This document shows, piece by piece, positions 13,281-22,350 of a DNA stretch of 64,000 nucleotides (within the stretch, counting starts at the first letter, position 1; every line of letters starts with the position of its first letter). Position numbers and translations under genes: made by a program. The DNA is from Streptomyces rishiriensis (GTDB lineage: Bacteria; Actinomycetota; Actinomycetes; Streptomycetales; Streptomycetaceae): NCBI RefSeq assembly GCF_003112535.1, contig NZ_BEWA01000023.1, positions 62,001-126,000 on the forward strand. Reading direction: 5' to 3'. The notes beneath the pieces are model-generated. The model saw only the letters and a list, made by a program, of their open reading frames with translations, made no database searches and was not told the DNA's origin.

Positions 13281-15332
13281 TCACTGCGGCCGGGCCATCA
13301 GCACGGCGACGTCGTCCTGGGCCGGATGCGGCAGCATCTGCGCCAGGACGGCGTCGCAGAGCGCCGTCAGCGACCGGCCGGGGCGGCGCAGCGCCCGTGC
13401 GAGCCGGTCGAGCCCCTGATCGAGGTCCCTGCCCCGGGTCTCGATCAGCCCGTCGGTGTACAGGACGAGCAGGCCGCCCGGCGGCAGCGGGACCTCCTCG
13501 GCCGCGAACTGCCCTCCCCCGGTTCCCAGCGGAGTCCCCGGCGAGCCGTCGAGGAAGGTGATCGCCCCGCCGGGGGGCATCACGGCCGGCGGGGGATGGC
13601 CGGCCCGGGCGACGAGGCACCCGCCGGTGGCGGGATCGTGGACGGCGTAGACGCAGGTCGCCAGCTGGTCCTCGCCCATGTCGGCCACGAGGGCGTCGAG
13701 TGACCGGAGCATGTCGGCGGGGTCGATGCCGAGCCGGGCGAGAGTGCGCACGGCGGCACGCAGCTGGCCCATGATCGCCGCGGCGTGGATGCCGTGCCCC
13801 ATGACGTCGCCGATGACGAGTCCGGTGCGCTCCTCGGGCAGCGCGATGACGTCGAACCAGTCGCCGCCGACGTCGTGTTCACTGGCCGGCAGGTAGCGTC
13901 CCGTCAGTTCCAGGCCGGGGACGGCGGGCAGCGCGCTGTTGGTCAGACTGCGCTGCAGGGTGAGGGCCGCCGCGCGCTGCCGGGTGTACATCAGCGCGTT
14001 GTCGATGTTGAGGGCGGCGCGTGCCGCCAGCTCGTCGATCAGCACGCAGTCCTGCTCGTCGAAGGGCTCACGGCTGCGGAGCCGGGTCACCACGACCGCG
14101 CCGAGCGCCTTGCCCCGGGCGACCAGCGGGACCAGCCGCGCGGAGCCGAGGCTCATGAGATAGGCGCGCAGCTCGTCGGCGCGGGCGTCGGGGATCAGCG
14201 CCGGGACGTCGGACCGGTACAGGTTGGTGGGGCGGCCGTCGGCGATGACCCGTTCGTAGAGCGAGCCGCGCTCGAGCCGGGAGGTCATGCCCGGGAGCAG
14301 TCTCGCCGTCGGGGCGGCCGGGTCGGGGAAGAGGGCGGCCATCCGGCGGATCACCCCGCGCGTGGCGGCCGAGGACTCGTCGGGGCTCCTGGCGTCCTCG
14401 AGGAGCTGCACGTCGGCGGAGTCGGCGAGCTGGGGCACCAGCATCCGCACGATCTCCTCGGAGGTCTGCCGCAGGTCCAGGGTGGTGCCCACACGGGTGC
14501 CGGCCTCCGCCAGGAGCGCGAAGCGGAGCCGGGCGCGCTCGGCGTCGTGTTCGGCCTGCTGGCTCTCGGTGATGTCGATGAGGGAGGCGATCAGGCCCAG
14601 GGTCCGGCCGCTGCCGTCGACCAGCGGGGCGTAGGAGCACGACCAGGTCCGTTCCCGGTCGGGGTCCGCCGGGGTCCGGCCGGTGCGGCGGACGTCGACG
14701 ACGGCCGTGCCCCGGTCCAGCACCTCCTGCATCGTCTTCTCCAGCGCCCGGGCGTTGACGCCGGGCACGACCTCCGTCAGCCGTCTGCCGAGATGCTCGG
14801 CGGCGGAGACCCCGTTCATCCGGGCGAGCGCGTCGTTGACCCGCAGGAAGCGCAGATCGGGGCCGAGGGTGGCCAGGCCGATGGGGGACTGGCTGAAGAG
14901 GCTCTCCAGGGCCGCCAGGGAGTCGCGCATGCGCAGGACCTGGGAGGTCTCCACCGCGATCAGCAGGGCGCCGGGGCGGCCCTGGGAGTCGGCGGCCGGC
15001 ACGATCCAGGTCTCCATGGTGACCGGATGGCCGTCGCGATGGCGCACCGACAGGGTGCCGACGACCGTTTCCCCGCCCTGGACGCGATGGGTGAGCTGGT
15101 CGGCCAGCTCATGGTTGCCCTCGGGGACCAACAGGGCGGACGCCGACCGGTCGAGCACGTCCTGCGGCCGGAACCCCAGCAGATCCTGGGCGGCCAGCGA
15201 CCACTCCACGACGCGTCCGTGCGCGTCCTCCCGCCACAGCGCGATCGGCAGCAGCTCGCGCAGCACACCGGCGTACCCGACGGCGCCCGAGGGCTGTTCG
15301 ACGGCCCGGTCCGCCCGGTGAGGAGCGCCCAT
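13281..15332 (-). CDS. PAS-PAS-GAF-SpoIIE (PP2C) phosphatase
   Basis: 683 aa soluble sensor phosphatase. The first PAS (about 20-125: LLPIALWREDAHGRVVEWSL) and second PAS (about 135-260: PIGLATLGPDLRFLRVNDAL, ending SLIDITESQQAEHD) are followed by a GAF domain (about 275-440) and the SpoIIE phosphatase domain (about 465-680), with VGGDWFDV, VIGDVMGHG, LYTDGLIETRG and QDDVAVLMA. It is the RsbU/RsbP type that dephosphorylates STAS proteins in response to a ligand or redox signal; the signal cannot be read. The ATG at 15332 has GGGGAGG 8 nt upstream. It is divergent from the molybdoenzyme gene. Confidence 0.9.
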   Translation of the reverse strand: MGAPHRADRAVEQPSGAVGYAGVLRELLPIALWREDAHGRVVEWSLAAQDLLGFRPQDVLDRSASALLVPEGNHELADQLTHRVQGGETVVGTLSVRHRDGHPVTMETWIVPAADSQGRPGALLIAVETSQVLRMRDSLAALESLFSQSPIGLATLGPDLRFLRVNDALARMNGVSAAEHLGRRLTEVVPGVNARALEKTMQEVLDRGTAVVDVRRTGRTPADPDRERTWSCSYAPLVDGSGRTLGLIASLIDITESQQAEHDAERARLRFALLAEAGTRVGTTLDLRQTSEEIVRMLVPQLADSADVQLLEDARSPDESSAATRGVIRRMAALFPDPAAPTARLLPGMTSRLERGSLYERVIADGRPTNLYRSDVPALIPDARADELRAYLMSLGSARLVPLVARGKALGAVVVTRLRSREPFDEQDCVLIDELAARAALNIDNALMYTRQRAAALTLQRSLTNSALPAVPGLELTGRYLPASEHDVGGDWFDVIALPEERTGLVIGDVMGHGIHAAAIMGQLRAAVRTLARLGIDPADMLRSLDALVADMGEDQLATCVYAVHDPATGGCLVARAGHPPPAVMPPGGAITFLDGSPGTPLGTGGGQFAAEEVPLPPGGLLVLYTDGLIETRGRDLDQGLDRLARALRRPGRSLTALCDAVLAQMLPHPAQDDVAVLMARPQ

Positions 15333-15383
15333 CGCTTGACCTCCCCAGAGGGCGGGCAGGATTGCACACGAAAACACCATATC

Positions 15384-15400
15384 CGGAACTATTGGTTCCG
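15384..15400. promoter_or_regulatory. Inverted repeat CGGAAC-N5-GTTCCG
   Basis: Perfect 6-bp arms around TATTG, between the divergent phosphatase (start 15332) and molybdoenzyme (start 15544) genes. GGAAC is also a -35 element of several ECF sigma factors, so it may be a promoter part instead of an operator. The half-site equals that of the operators at 12371-12412, but the spacing differs. Confidence 0.35.
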
Positions 15401-15543
15401 ATGGCGGATCCGGGGGAGACGCGTGAGGTCGTGCGCGGGCGGGCTTCCTCCCGCACCGCCGACGGCGCCGTTACGTGATCGCTCCCATGGGTACCGGGTG
15501 ACAGTCGCCGCGCAGGCGTCGTCGGCGGCACCAGGAGGCCGGC

Positions 15544-18078
15544 ATGGACGAGACTGGCACGGACGAGGCCGGTATGGACGAGGCCGGCATTCACGCTTCC
15601 GTCGACCGGATCGCGAACCCGTGGGGCGGACGTACCCCCTACGACCGGCACCGGCCCTGGCCCACGCGCGTGGACTCCCATCTCGAAGCCGGCGTCGCAC
15701 CGGACCAGGTGCAGCGGTGGGTGCAGACCGCCTCGATCCTGCACTCCGACGGCGACGCCATGGACGTCGCCGTCGTGGACGGCCGCATGGTCGGTGTGCG
15801 CGGCCGCGCGGACGACCGCGTCAACCGCGGCCGGCTGGGCCCCAAGGACCTCTTCGGCTGGCAGGCGAACGCGTCGAAGGACCGGCTGACCAGGCCGCTG
15901 ATCCGCGAGGGCGGGCGTCTGGTGGAGTGCGACTGGGACACCGCGATGGACCGGATCGTGGCCCGCTCACGGGAGCTGCTGGAGGAACGCGGACCCGGGT
16001 CGATCGGGTTCTACACCTCCGGGCAGCTGTATCTGGAGGAGTACTACACCCTCGCGGTTCTGGCCCGGGCGGGCATCGGGACCAACCACCTGGACGGCAA
16101 CACCCGCCTGTGCACCGCCACCGCCGCCGAGGCGCTGAAGCAGTCCTTCGGCTGCGACGGCCAGCCGGGCTGCTACGACGACTTCGACCACGCGGACGTG
16201 ATCGCCCTGTTCGGGCACAACATCGCCGAGACGCAGCCCGTGCAGTGGATGCGGCTGCTCGACCGCCTGGCGGGCGGCGACCCGCCCCGTCTGGTGTGCG
16301 TCGACCCGCGCCCCACCCGGGTGGCCCGACGGGCGGCGGTTCACCTCGCCCCGCGAGCCGGCACCAACGTGGCTCTGCTGAACGCGCTCCTGCACGAGAT
16401 CATCCGCACCGACCGGGTCGACCACGAGTACATCGCCGCGCACACCGTCGGCTTCGAGGAGCTGGCGTCCGGGGTGCGGGAGTGCACCCCGCAGTGGGCG
16501 GCGGGCATCTGCGACGTGCCCGCCGCGTCGATCGGCGAGGCGGCCGACGTCCTCGGCGACGCCGACCGGCTGCTGTCCACGGTCCTGCAGGGCGTCTACC
16601 AGTCCCACCAGGCCACCGCTGCCGCCGTCCAGATCAACAACCTGCATCTGATCCGCGGCATGCTCGGGCGGCCCGGCGCCGGCGTGCTGCAGATGAACGG
16701 GCAGCCCACCGCCCAGAACACCCGCGAGTGCGGCGCGGACGGCGACCTGCCCGGGTTCCGCAACTGGCGGAACGACGCTCACGTCGCCGACCTGGCGAAG
16801 GTGTGGAACGTCGAGCCCGGGAGCATCCCGCACCACGCCCCGCCCACCCACGCGATGCAGATCTTCCGCTACGCCGAGCAGGGCTCGATCCGCATGCTCT
16901 GGATCAGCGGCACCAATCCGGCCGTGTCGCTGCCCGAGCTGTCGCGCGTGCGCTCGATCCTGCGGCAGGAGCGTCTGTTCGTCGTCGTGCAGGACCTGTT
17001 CCGCACCGAGACCGCCCGTCTGGCCGACGTGGTGCTGCCCGCCGCGACCTGGGGCGAGAAGACCGGCGCCTCGACCAACGCCGACCGCACCGTTCACCTG
17101 TCCGTCAAGGCGGTCGAACCGCCCGGCGAGGCCCGGCCCGACCTCGACGTCTTCCTGGACTACGCCGCCCGCATGGACTTCCGGGACAAGGACGGCGGCC
17201 CGCTGATCACCTGGCACGACCCGGAGTCGGCCTTCGAGGCGTGGAAACGCTGCAGCGCCGGCCGGCCGTGCGACTACACCGGCATCACCTACGACCGGCT
17301 CCGCGACGCGAGCGGCGTGCAGTGGCCCTGCCACGAGCAGGCCCCGGACGGCACGGCACGCCTCTACACCGACGGCGTCGGCTGGGCGCATCCCGACGTC
17401 TGCGAGAGCTACGGCAAGGATCTGGAGACCGGCGCCCCGGACGAGCCCGTCGAGTACCGCTCCCTCAACCCGGACGGCAGGGCCGTGATCAGAGCCGCCG
17501 CCTATCTGCCCCCGCACGAGACGCCCGACGTGGACCACCCCTTCCAGCTGACCACCGGCCGGACCGTCTACCACTTCCACACGCGGACGAAGACCGCGCG
17601 AGCGCCCCAGCTGAACGCGGCCGCCCCGGACGTGTGGGTGGAGGCGTCCGTCTCCGACGCGGCCGCGCTCGGACTCGGAGAGGGCGACCTGGTCGAGGTC
17701 GGCACCCCCCGCGGCGCGCTGCGCGGCCGGCTGCGCGTGACCGACATCCGGCCGGGCCTGCTGTTCGTGCCCTTCCACTACGGATACTGGGACACCGCGG
17801 CCGGCTACGGCCCGAGCGGCGGCACACCCGGACGCGCGGCGAACGAGACGACCGTCACCGACTGGGACCCGGCGTCCAAGCAGCCGCTGTTCAAGACCGC
17901 CGCGGCCTCGCTGCGCCTGGTCGAACGCGCGCGCGGACGCCACGCGCCCGCACCGACGACCACGGCGTCGGCGCCCTCCCGCACCGACGCGGCGCCGCCG
18001 ACCGTCGGCGGGGCCGCCGCGCTCGTCGCGGAGACGACCGACGCGTCCCACGACACCGGCGGGAGAAACATTCGGTGA
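15544..18078 (+). CDS. Molybdopterin oxidoreductase lacking the N-terminal Fe-S motif
   Basis: 844 aa, a DMSO-reductase/nitrate-reductase superfamily catalytic subunit. The molybdenum-ligand segment is NTRLCTATAAEALKQSFG with Cys190; the pterin domains (FGHNIAETQP, GVYQSHQATAAAVQINNLHL, ISGTNPAVSLPE, DVVLPAATWGEKTG) and the C-terminal dinucleotide-binding domain (TTGRTVYHFHTRTKT, HYGYWDTAAGYGP) are complete. The N-terminal 4Fe-4S loop normally reads C-x2-C-x3-C; here the corresponding stretch WVQTASILHSDGDAMD has Ser64, His67 and Asp71, and the later LCPKG-like position reads LGPKD. It should therefore lack the proximal cluster. About 50 disordered residues close the protein. The ATG has GGAGG 6 nt upstream. 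The next gene overlaps its stop by 4 nt. The substrate is unknown; nitrate- or formate-type is the general family. Confidence 0.87.
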   Translation: MDETGTDEAGMDEAGIHASVDRIANPWGGRTPYDRHRPWPTRVDSHLEAGVAPDQVQRWVQTASILHSDGDAMDVAVVDGRMVGVRGRADDRVNRGRLGPKDLFGWQANASKDRLTRPLIREGGRLVECDWDTAMDRIVARSRELLEERGPGSIGFYTSGQLYLEEYYTLAVLARAGIGTNHLDGNTRLCTATAAEALKQSFGCDGQPGCYDDFDHADVIALFGHNIAETQPVQWMRLLDRLAGGDPPRLVCVDPRPTRVARRAAVHLAPRAGTNVALLNALLHEIIRTDRVDHEYIAAHTVGFEELASGVRECTPQWAAGICDVPAASIGEAADVLGDADRLLSTVLQGVYQSHQATAAAVQINNLHLIRGMLGRPGAGVLQMNGQPTAQNTRECGADGDLPGFRNWRNDAHVADLAKVWNVEPGSIPHHAPPTHAMQIFRYAEQGSIRMLWISGTNPAVSLPELSRVRSILRQERLFVVVQDLFRTETARLADVVLPAATWGEKTGASTNADRTVHLSVKAVEPPGEARPDLDVFLDYAARMDFRDKDGGPLITWHDPESAFEAWKRCSAGRPCDYTGITYDRLRDASGVQWPCHEQAPDGTARLYTDGVGWAHPDVCESYGKDLETGAPDEPVEYRSLNPDGRAVIRAAAYLPPHETPDVDHPFQLTTGRTVYHFHTRTKTARAPQLNAAAPDVWVEASVSDAAALGLGEGDLVEVGTPRGALRGRLRVTDIRPGLLFVPFHYGYWDTAAGYGPSGGTPGRAANETTVTDWDPASKQPLFKTAAASLRLVERARGRHAPAPTTTASAPSRTDAAPPTVGGAAALVAETTDASHDTGGRNIR

Positions 18079-18566
18079 ACGGCGTCAACCTCATCCTGCG
18101 CACCCTGCACCACGGCGAGAAGCATCTCGCCGGCCAGCTGACCGCGGTCGCCGAACGGCACCGCACCGAGCACGAGATCTGCCACGTGGCCATCGACCTC
18201 GCCGCATGGTCGCGCGGTCATGTCCTCCGCCTGGCCGAGACCGCCGACGCCCGGGGCGTCCACCTCGGCGGCTCCTCCGGAGCGCACACGGCCGGCGTCC
18301 TGTCCGCGCTGCGCGAGAAGACCGCCGAGGCGATGGCCCACCGGCCCGAGCCCGGCCTGCTGCTTCTGCGGGACCTGCGGGAGCTGCACCTGAGCGCCGT
18401 GGAGAACTCCCTGCACTGGGAGATGCTCGCGCAGGCCGGACAGGCAGGCCGGGACGAACGTCTGCTGGCCCTGGTCGCGCGGTGCCATCCGCAGACCCTG
18501 CGGCAGATGCGCTGGACCAACACCATGATCAGGAATCTCGCCCCGCAGATCCTGACGAGCCTTTGA
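18075..18566 (+). CDS. Helical protein coupled to the molybdoenzyme, unknown function
   Basis: 163 aa, GTG start overlapping the molybdoenzyme stop (GTGA), so translationally coupled and probably a functional partner. It is rich in His and Glu and predicted all-helical: AVAERHRTEHEICHVAIDLA, LRELHLSAVENSLHWEMLAQ, LRQMRWTNTMIRNLAPQIL. An ExxH motif (EICH) followed by a later Glu/His helix suggests a ferritin- or hemerythrin-like bundle that could bind metal; that is inference. I do not recognise the family. It might serve as an electron carrier or maturation chaperone for an enzyme without its own Fe-S cluster. Confidence 0.7.
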   Translation: MNGVNLILRTLHHGEKHLAGQLTAVAERHRTEHEICHVAIDLAAWSRGHVLRLAETADARGVHLGGSSGAHTAGVLSALREKTAEAMAHRPEPGLLLLRDLRELHLSAVENSLHWEMLAQAGQAGRDERLLALVARCHPQTLRQMRWTNTMIRNLAPQILTSL

Positions 18567-18812
18567 GAGGACCGGGAGAGGGGGAGAAGACCCTCAACCG
18601 TCCGGGGAGAGGGCCCTCGACCGTCCCTCGACCTGCGGGTGAGCCCGACTTCGTGCACGGGCCGTCGAGTGTGCCGGGGCGGCATGCGAACGCACCGCCC
18701 CGCCTCCCGGTGGGACACGAGAGGCGGGTGTGGAGCGCCCGTGACGGGGCACCCAGTGTGGCGGAAAGCTGCGCCCCGCCAGGTGGGGGCGCCCTGCCGA
18801 ACGGAGAACGCG

Positions 18813-19496
18813 ATGACGGCGGACGCATGGGCGCCCCAGCCCGGGGTTCCGGCTTTCACCCCGCCGGGCGTGTACGCCCCGCAGTGGGACACCAGGCTGC
18901 TGACACGCGCCCTGTCCCGCGAGGACATCGGCGCGACCACCGAGGTCCTGGACCTGGGCACCGGCTCGGGGGCCCTCGCCGTGCAGGCCGCGCGACTGGG
19001 CGCCCGGGTGACGGCGGTCGACATCTCGCGGCTCGCCGTGCTGACCGCACGGATCAACGCCCTGCTGGCCGGCCAGCGGGTCCGTTTTCGGCGCGGCGAC
19101 CTCACCGCCGCCGTGCCGGGACGCTCGTACGACCTGGTCGTGAGCAATCCGCCCTATGTGCCGTCGCCCGACGTGACGCTGCCGCGGCGCGGTATCGCCC
19201 GCGCCTGGGACGCGGGCCGGGACGGCCGCGCCTTCATCGACCGGATCTGCGCGGAGGCGCCCTCGGTCCTGAACCCCGGAGGGGTGCTGCTGCTCGTCCA
19301 TTCCAGCCTGTGCGGCACCCGGGCCACCCTGGAGCGGCTGGCGGACGCCGGCCTGAGCGCCACGGTCGCCGACCGGGCCGCCGTGCCCCACGGTCCGGTG
19401 CTGCGCTCACGCAGGCGGTGGCTCGTCCAGCAGGGTCTGCTGGACGGCGCCGAGGAACGCGAGGAGCTGGTCGTCGTCCGCGCCGAACGCGCCTGA
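18813..19496 (+). CDS. HemK2/MTQ2-type class I methyltransferase
   Basis: 227 aa SAM-dependent methyltransferase. The SAM motif I is VLDLGTGSGALAVQAARLGA, motif II the acidic VTAVDISRLA, and the catalytic SNPPYVPSP is the NPPY signature of N5-glutamine or nucleic-acid amino methylation. Bacterial HemK2-like proteins are often annotated as release-factor-type methyltransferases, but in Streptomyces they occur besides the true PrmC, so the substrate is uncertain. The ATG at 18813 follows GGAGA by 5-6 nt. Upstream (18567-18812) the sequence has a short direct repeat, CCCTCAACCGTCC and CCCTCGACCGTCC (18596 and 18619), and nothing coding. Confidence 0.85.
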   Translation: MTADAWAPQPGVPAFTPPGVYAPQWDTRLLTRALSREDIGATTEVLDLGTGSGALAVQAARLGARVTAVDISRLAVLTARINALLAGQRVRFRRGDLTAAVPGRSYDLVVSNPPYVPSPDVTLPRRGIARAWDAGRDGRAFIDRICAEAPSVLNPGGVLLLVHSSLCGTRATLERLADAGLSATVADRAAVPHGPVLRSRRRWLVQQGLLDGAEEREELVVVRAERA

Positions 19497-19677
19497 CCAT
19501 GGGCGCCGCCGCAGGATTGCGCGCCCGCGCGGCCCCGCACGGCGGAGACCCTCGACGCCACCGGCGGCACTCCCTTGCCGTGCCACGCCGAAAGCGTCCG
19601 TGCCGGACGGCGTGCCGACCTCCTGCCGCGGGCGTAGCGTCCTGGTAGGGGCGAGGCCGGTCGCGTCCGGCGGGCCT

Positions 19678-19737
19678 GCGCCGCACCCCGAGGGGAGCGG
19701 AGGGCCCGCGCCGGACCCCGAGAGGAGCGCACGGCCG
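19678..19737. repeat. 30-bp imperfect tandem duplication
   Basis: Two 30-bp units beginning GCGCCGCACCCCG (19678) and GCGCCGGACCCCG (19708), each with GAG-GAGCG in the middle and a GGCCC or GGCC end, in the 288-nt gap before the phosphatase gene. Apart from this repeat I see nothing definite in 19497-19784. Confidence 0.55.
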
Positions 19738-19784
19738 GCTCCCGCCGTCCGGAGACCACTCCCTCCCGATGCTGGAGGTGCCTC

Positions 19785-21899
19785 GTGACCAGCGCGGGCG
19801 ATCCGGCCGTCGGCGACGGCGAGCTGGACGCCGAGTTCGCGGAGACGGTGCGCCGCACGGGCGCGTCCGTCGGCGCGCTCTTCCTCCTCGGGCCCGACGA
19901 GCAGCTGCTGTACCTGGACCTGCTGTGCGGGGCGCCGGCCGAGTTCGCCGCGCCCTGGAACCGCGTCCCGATGGCCGCTCCGGCGCCGGTGGCCGTGGCG
20001 GTCCGCGAGGACCGGATGGTGTGGGTGGGCAGCCAGGAGCAGATGGCCCGCTCCTACCCGCGCACCGCGATGGTGCTCCCCTTTCCGCTGGCGTTGGTCG
20101 CGGCGCCGGTCTCCGGGGCCCGGCGCCGGGGTTCGCTGCTGCTGATCTGGCCGGCCACCCGTCCGCCGTACATGACCGCGCGGGAGAGGGGCAATATCGC
20201 GTCCAGCTGCCGTCGGCTCGCCCGGCTGCTGGACGACGCCGACGCGCGCGGCCGGGGACCGGACGTCCGTGACGGTCCCCGTGTCGTCGCCGCCGGGACC
20301 GGCCGGTCGCGGGGTCCGGCGATGGCCGCCGCCGACTTCGCCGAGCGGCTGCCCGGCGGCAGCTGCGCCCTGGACCTGGAAGGACGCTTCACCTACCTCA
20401 GCTCCGGCGCCTGCGAACTGCTGGGCGGCGACGCCGGACTGCTGCTGGGAACGCTGCCGTGGCAGTCCCTGCGCTGGCTCGACGACCCGACCTACGAGGA
20501 CCGCTACCGGGCCGCGGTGATCAGCCGTGAGCCCGTGTCGTTCACCGCGTGCCGCCCGCCGGGCCACTGGCTCGACTTCCACCTCTACCCCGACGCCAGC
20601 GGCATCAGCGCCCGCATCCTCCCCAGCGGTGAGCAGCCCCCGGCCGCCGGGGAGACGGTGCGTTCCCCGCGCGCGGTCGCACCGGCCCGCGCCGGACGGC
20701 TCTACCAGCTCACCCACCTGGCGGCCGCCCTGACCGAGGTCGTCGGCGTCCAGGACGTCATCGACCTGGTCGCCGACCAGATCATGCCGGCCTTCGGCGC
20801 CCAGGGCCTGGTGCTGTCCAGAGCCGACGCCGGCCGGCTGCGGATCACCGGCCATCGCGGCTACACCCGGGAGACCATCGAGCGTCTCGACGGGCTGCCG
20901 CTCGACACCGACTTCACGCCGGCCGGACGCGCCCTCGGCAGCGGCATCCCCGCGTTCTTCGCCGACCCCGAGGAGATGCGGCGCATCTATCCCGACGCGC
21001 CGCAGGTCAGCGGCAAGCAGGCCTGGGCGTTCCTGCCGCTGATCATCTCCGGCCGGCCCGTCGGATGCTGCGTCCTGTCCTACGAGGAGCCCCACCTGTT
21101 CCCGGCCGAGGAACGCGCCGTTCTGACCTCCCTGGCCGGGCTCGTCGCCCAGGCCCTGGACCGGGCCAGCCTGTACGACACCAAACTGGAGCTCGCCCAC
21201 GGCCTGCAGCAGGCGCTGCTCCCGCGCACCCTTCCCCGCATCGCCGGTCTGCGGGTCGCCGCCCGCTATGTGCCCGCCACCCGGGGCATGGACATCGGGG
21301 GAGACTTCTACGACCTGATCCGGCTGGGCGACACGGCGGCCGCCGCGGTCATCGGCGACGTCCAGGGCCACAACGTGGCCGCCGCCGCTCTGATGGGCCA
21401 GGTCCGCACCGGCGTCTACGCCCACGCCACGCTGGGCGCGTCGCCCGACCAGGTGCTCGCCAGGACCAACCGGCTGCTCACCGACCTCGAGCCCGACCTG
21501 TTCACCAGCTGCCTCTACGCCCACCTGGACCTCGGCCGCCGACGCGTGACCCTCGCCGGCGCCGGTCACCCGCCGCCCCTCCTGCGCCTCCCCGACGGAA
21601 CCACCGCGCCGGTCGAGCTGATGCCCGGCCCGCTCCTCGGCATCGATCCCGACGCCGTCTTCCCCGTCACCGAGTTCCCGATCACGCCGGGCATGATGCT
21701 CGCCTTCTACACCGACGGCCTGGTCGAGACTCCGGGCGTCGATCTCGACGACTCCATCGCCGACCTCGCGGGGCATTTCGCCGCGGCGGACGACCGCGAT
21801 CTGGAGCTGCTGATCGACGAGCTGCTGAGAAAGGGCAAGGCGATCGGGCAGCGCACCGACGACATCGCGCTCCTCCTGCTGCACCACGAGGACGGCTGA
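19785..21899 (+). CDS. GAF/PAS-SpoIIE (PP2C) phosphatase
   Basis: 704 aa. The N-terminal GAF-like region (about 10-150: GASVGALFLLGPDEQLLYLD) is followed by a PAS segment (about 190-280: CALDLEGRFTYLSSGACELL), a second GAF (about 310-460: DVIDLVADQIMPAFGAQGL; FADPEEMRRIYPDA; GYCCVLS-like VGCCVLSYEEPHLF) and the SpoIIE phosphatase domain (about 475-700), with IGGDFYDL, VIGDVQGHN, YTDGLVETPG and TDDIALLLL. GDVQGHN replaces the usual GDVxGKG/HG. It likely dephosphorylates an anti-anti-sigma protein in response to a small ligand. The GTG start has GGAGGTG 5-7 nt upstream. No partner adjoins. Confidence 0.9.
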   Translation: MTSAGDPAVGDGELDAEFAETVRRTGASVGALFLLGPDEQLLYLDLLCGAPAEFAAPWNRVPMAAPAPVAVAVREDRMVWVGSQEQMARSYPRTAMVLPFPLALVAAPVSGARRRGSLLLIWPATRPPYMTARERGNIASSCRRLARLLDDADARGRGPDVRDGPRVVAAGTGRSRGPAMAAADFAERLPGGSCALDLEGRFTYLSSGACELLGGDAGLLLGTLPWQSLRWLDDPTYEDRYRAAVISREPVSFTACRPPGHWLDFHLYPDASGISARILPSGEQPPAAGETVRSPRAVAPARAGRLYQLTHLAAALTEVVGVQDVIDLVADQIMPAFGAQGLVLSRADAGRLRITGHRGYTRETIERLDGLPLDTDFTPAGRALGSGIPAFFADPEEMRRIYPDAPQVSGKQAWAFLPLIISGRPVGCCVLSYEEPHLFPAEERAVLTSLAGLVAQALDRASLYDTKLELAHGLQQALLPRTLPRIAGLRVAARYVPATRGMDIGGDFYDLIRLGDTAAAAVIGDVQGHNVAAAALMGQVRTGVYAHATLGASPDQVLARTNRLLTDLEPDLFTSCLYAHLDLGRRRVTLAGAGHPPPLLRLPDGTTAPVELMPGPLLGIDPDAVFPVTEFPITPGMMLAFYTDGLVETPGVDLDDSIADLAGHFAAADDRDLELLIDELLRKGKAIGQRTDDIALLLLHHEDG

Positions 21900-22350
21900 G
21901 CACGGCACGGGCGGTCAGGCGTACCCCTGGTGAGAAGGGTGAGGGGACGGCCGGTGATCGGAGGGGAGGGGACGGCGACCGTGGTCCGTGCGTCGACGGG
22001 CGACCTGTGGCGTGGGCGCCACGGACGTGAACGGTGGGCAGGCGCACGATTCGACCGCCGGGAGGCCGATTCGACTGCCGGGAGGCGGGGACTCGTCGGG
22101 CTGCGCGGACGGCCGCCCCGACCGGGTCCCACCCGGGGCAGGGCGGCGCCTGCGACGGGACGGGGGAGTCGGCGCGCCCTCCGCGCAGTTCCCTCTCGCT
22201 CGTCTGAGAAGCATTCGCGCCAGACGTGCACGGTGCGTAGATTATGTGACGGTATGTGGGGAACTCGGTCCGGGCAATCAGCCGCCGAATCCGCCCAGCA
22301 CACGGGTCCGACCACTGAGCGGACGTCCGGGCATACGCCGAGGAGCGAAC
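21900..22350. other. Intergenic region with 20-bp tandem duplication
   Basis: 451 nt without a supported gene. It holds two perfect-length 20-bp direct repeats, CGATTCGACCGCCGGGAGGC at 22047-22066 and the same with one C-to-T change at 22067-22086. An AT-richer patch around 22236-22260 (GTAGATTATGTGACGG) has a TAGATT that could serve as a -10 for the ligase gene about 110 nt downstream, without a good -35. Confidence 0.5.

Noticed and set aside
13785..18566. 1593-codon open frame on the + strand
   Set aside because: It runs antisense to the PAS-GAF phosphatase and then out of frame through the molybdoenzyme. Only its last 164 codons (from 18075) are a real gene.
19407..21908. 833-codon open frame on the minus strand
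   Set aside because: Antisense to the GAF/PAS phosphatase and methyltransferase end; no recognisable domains.
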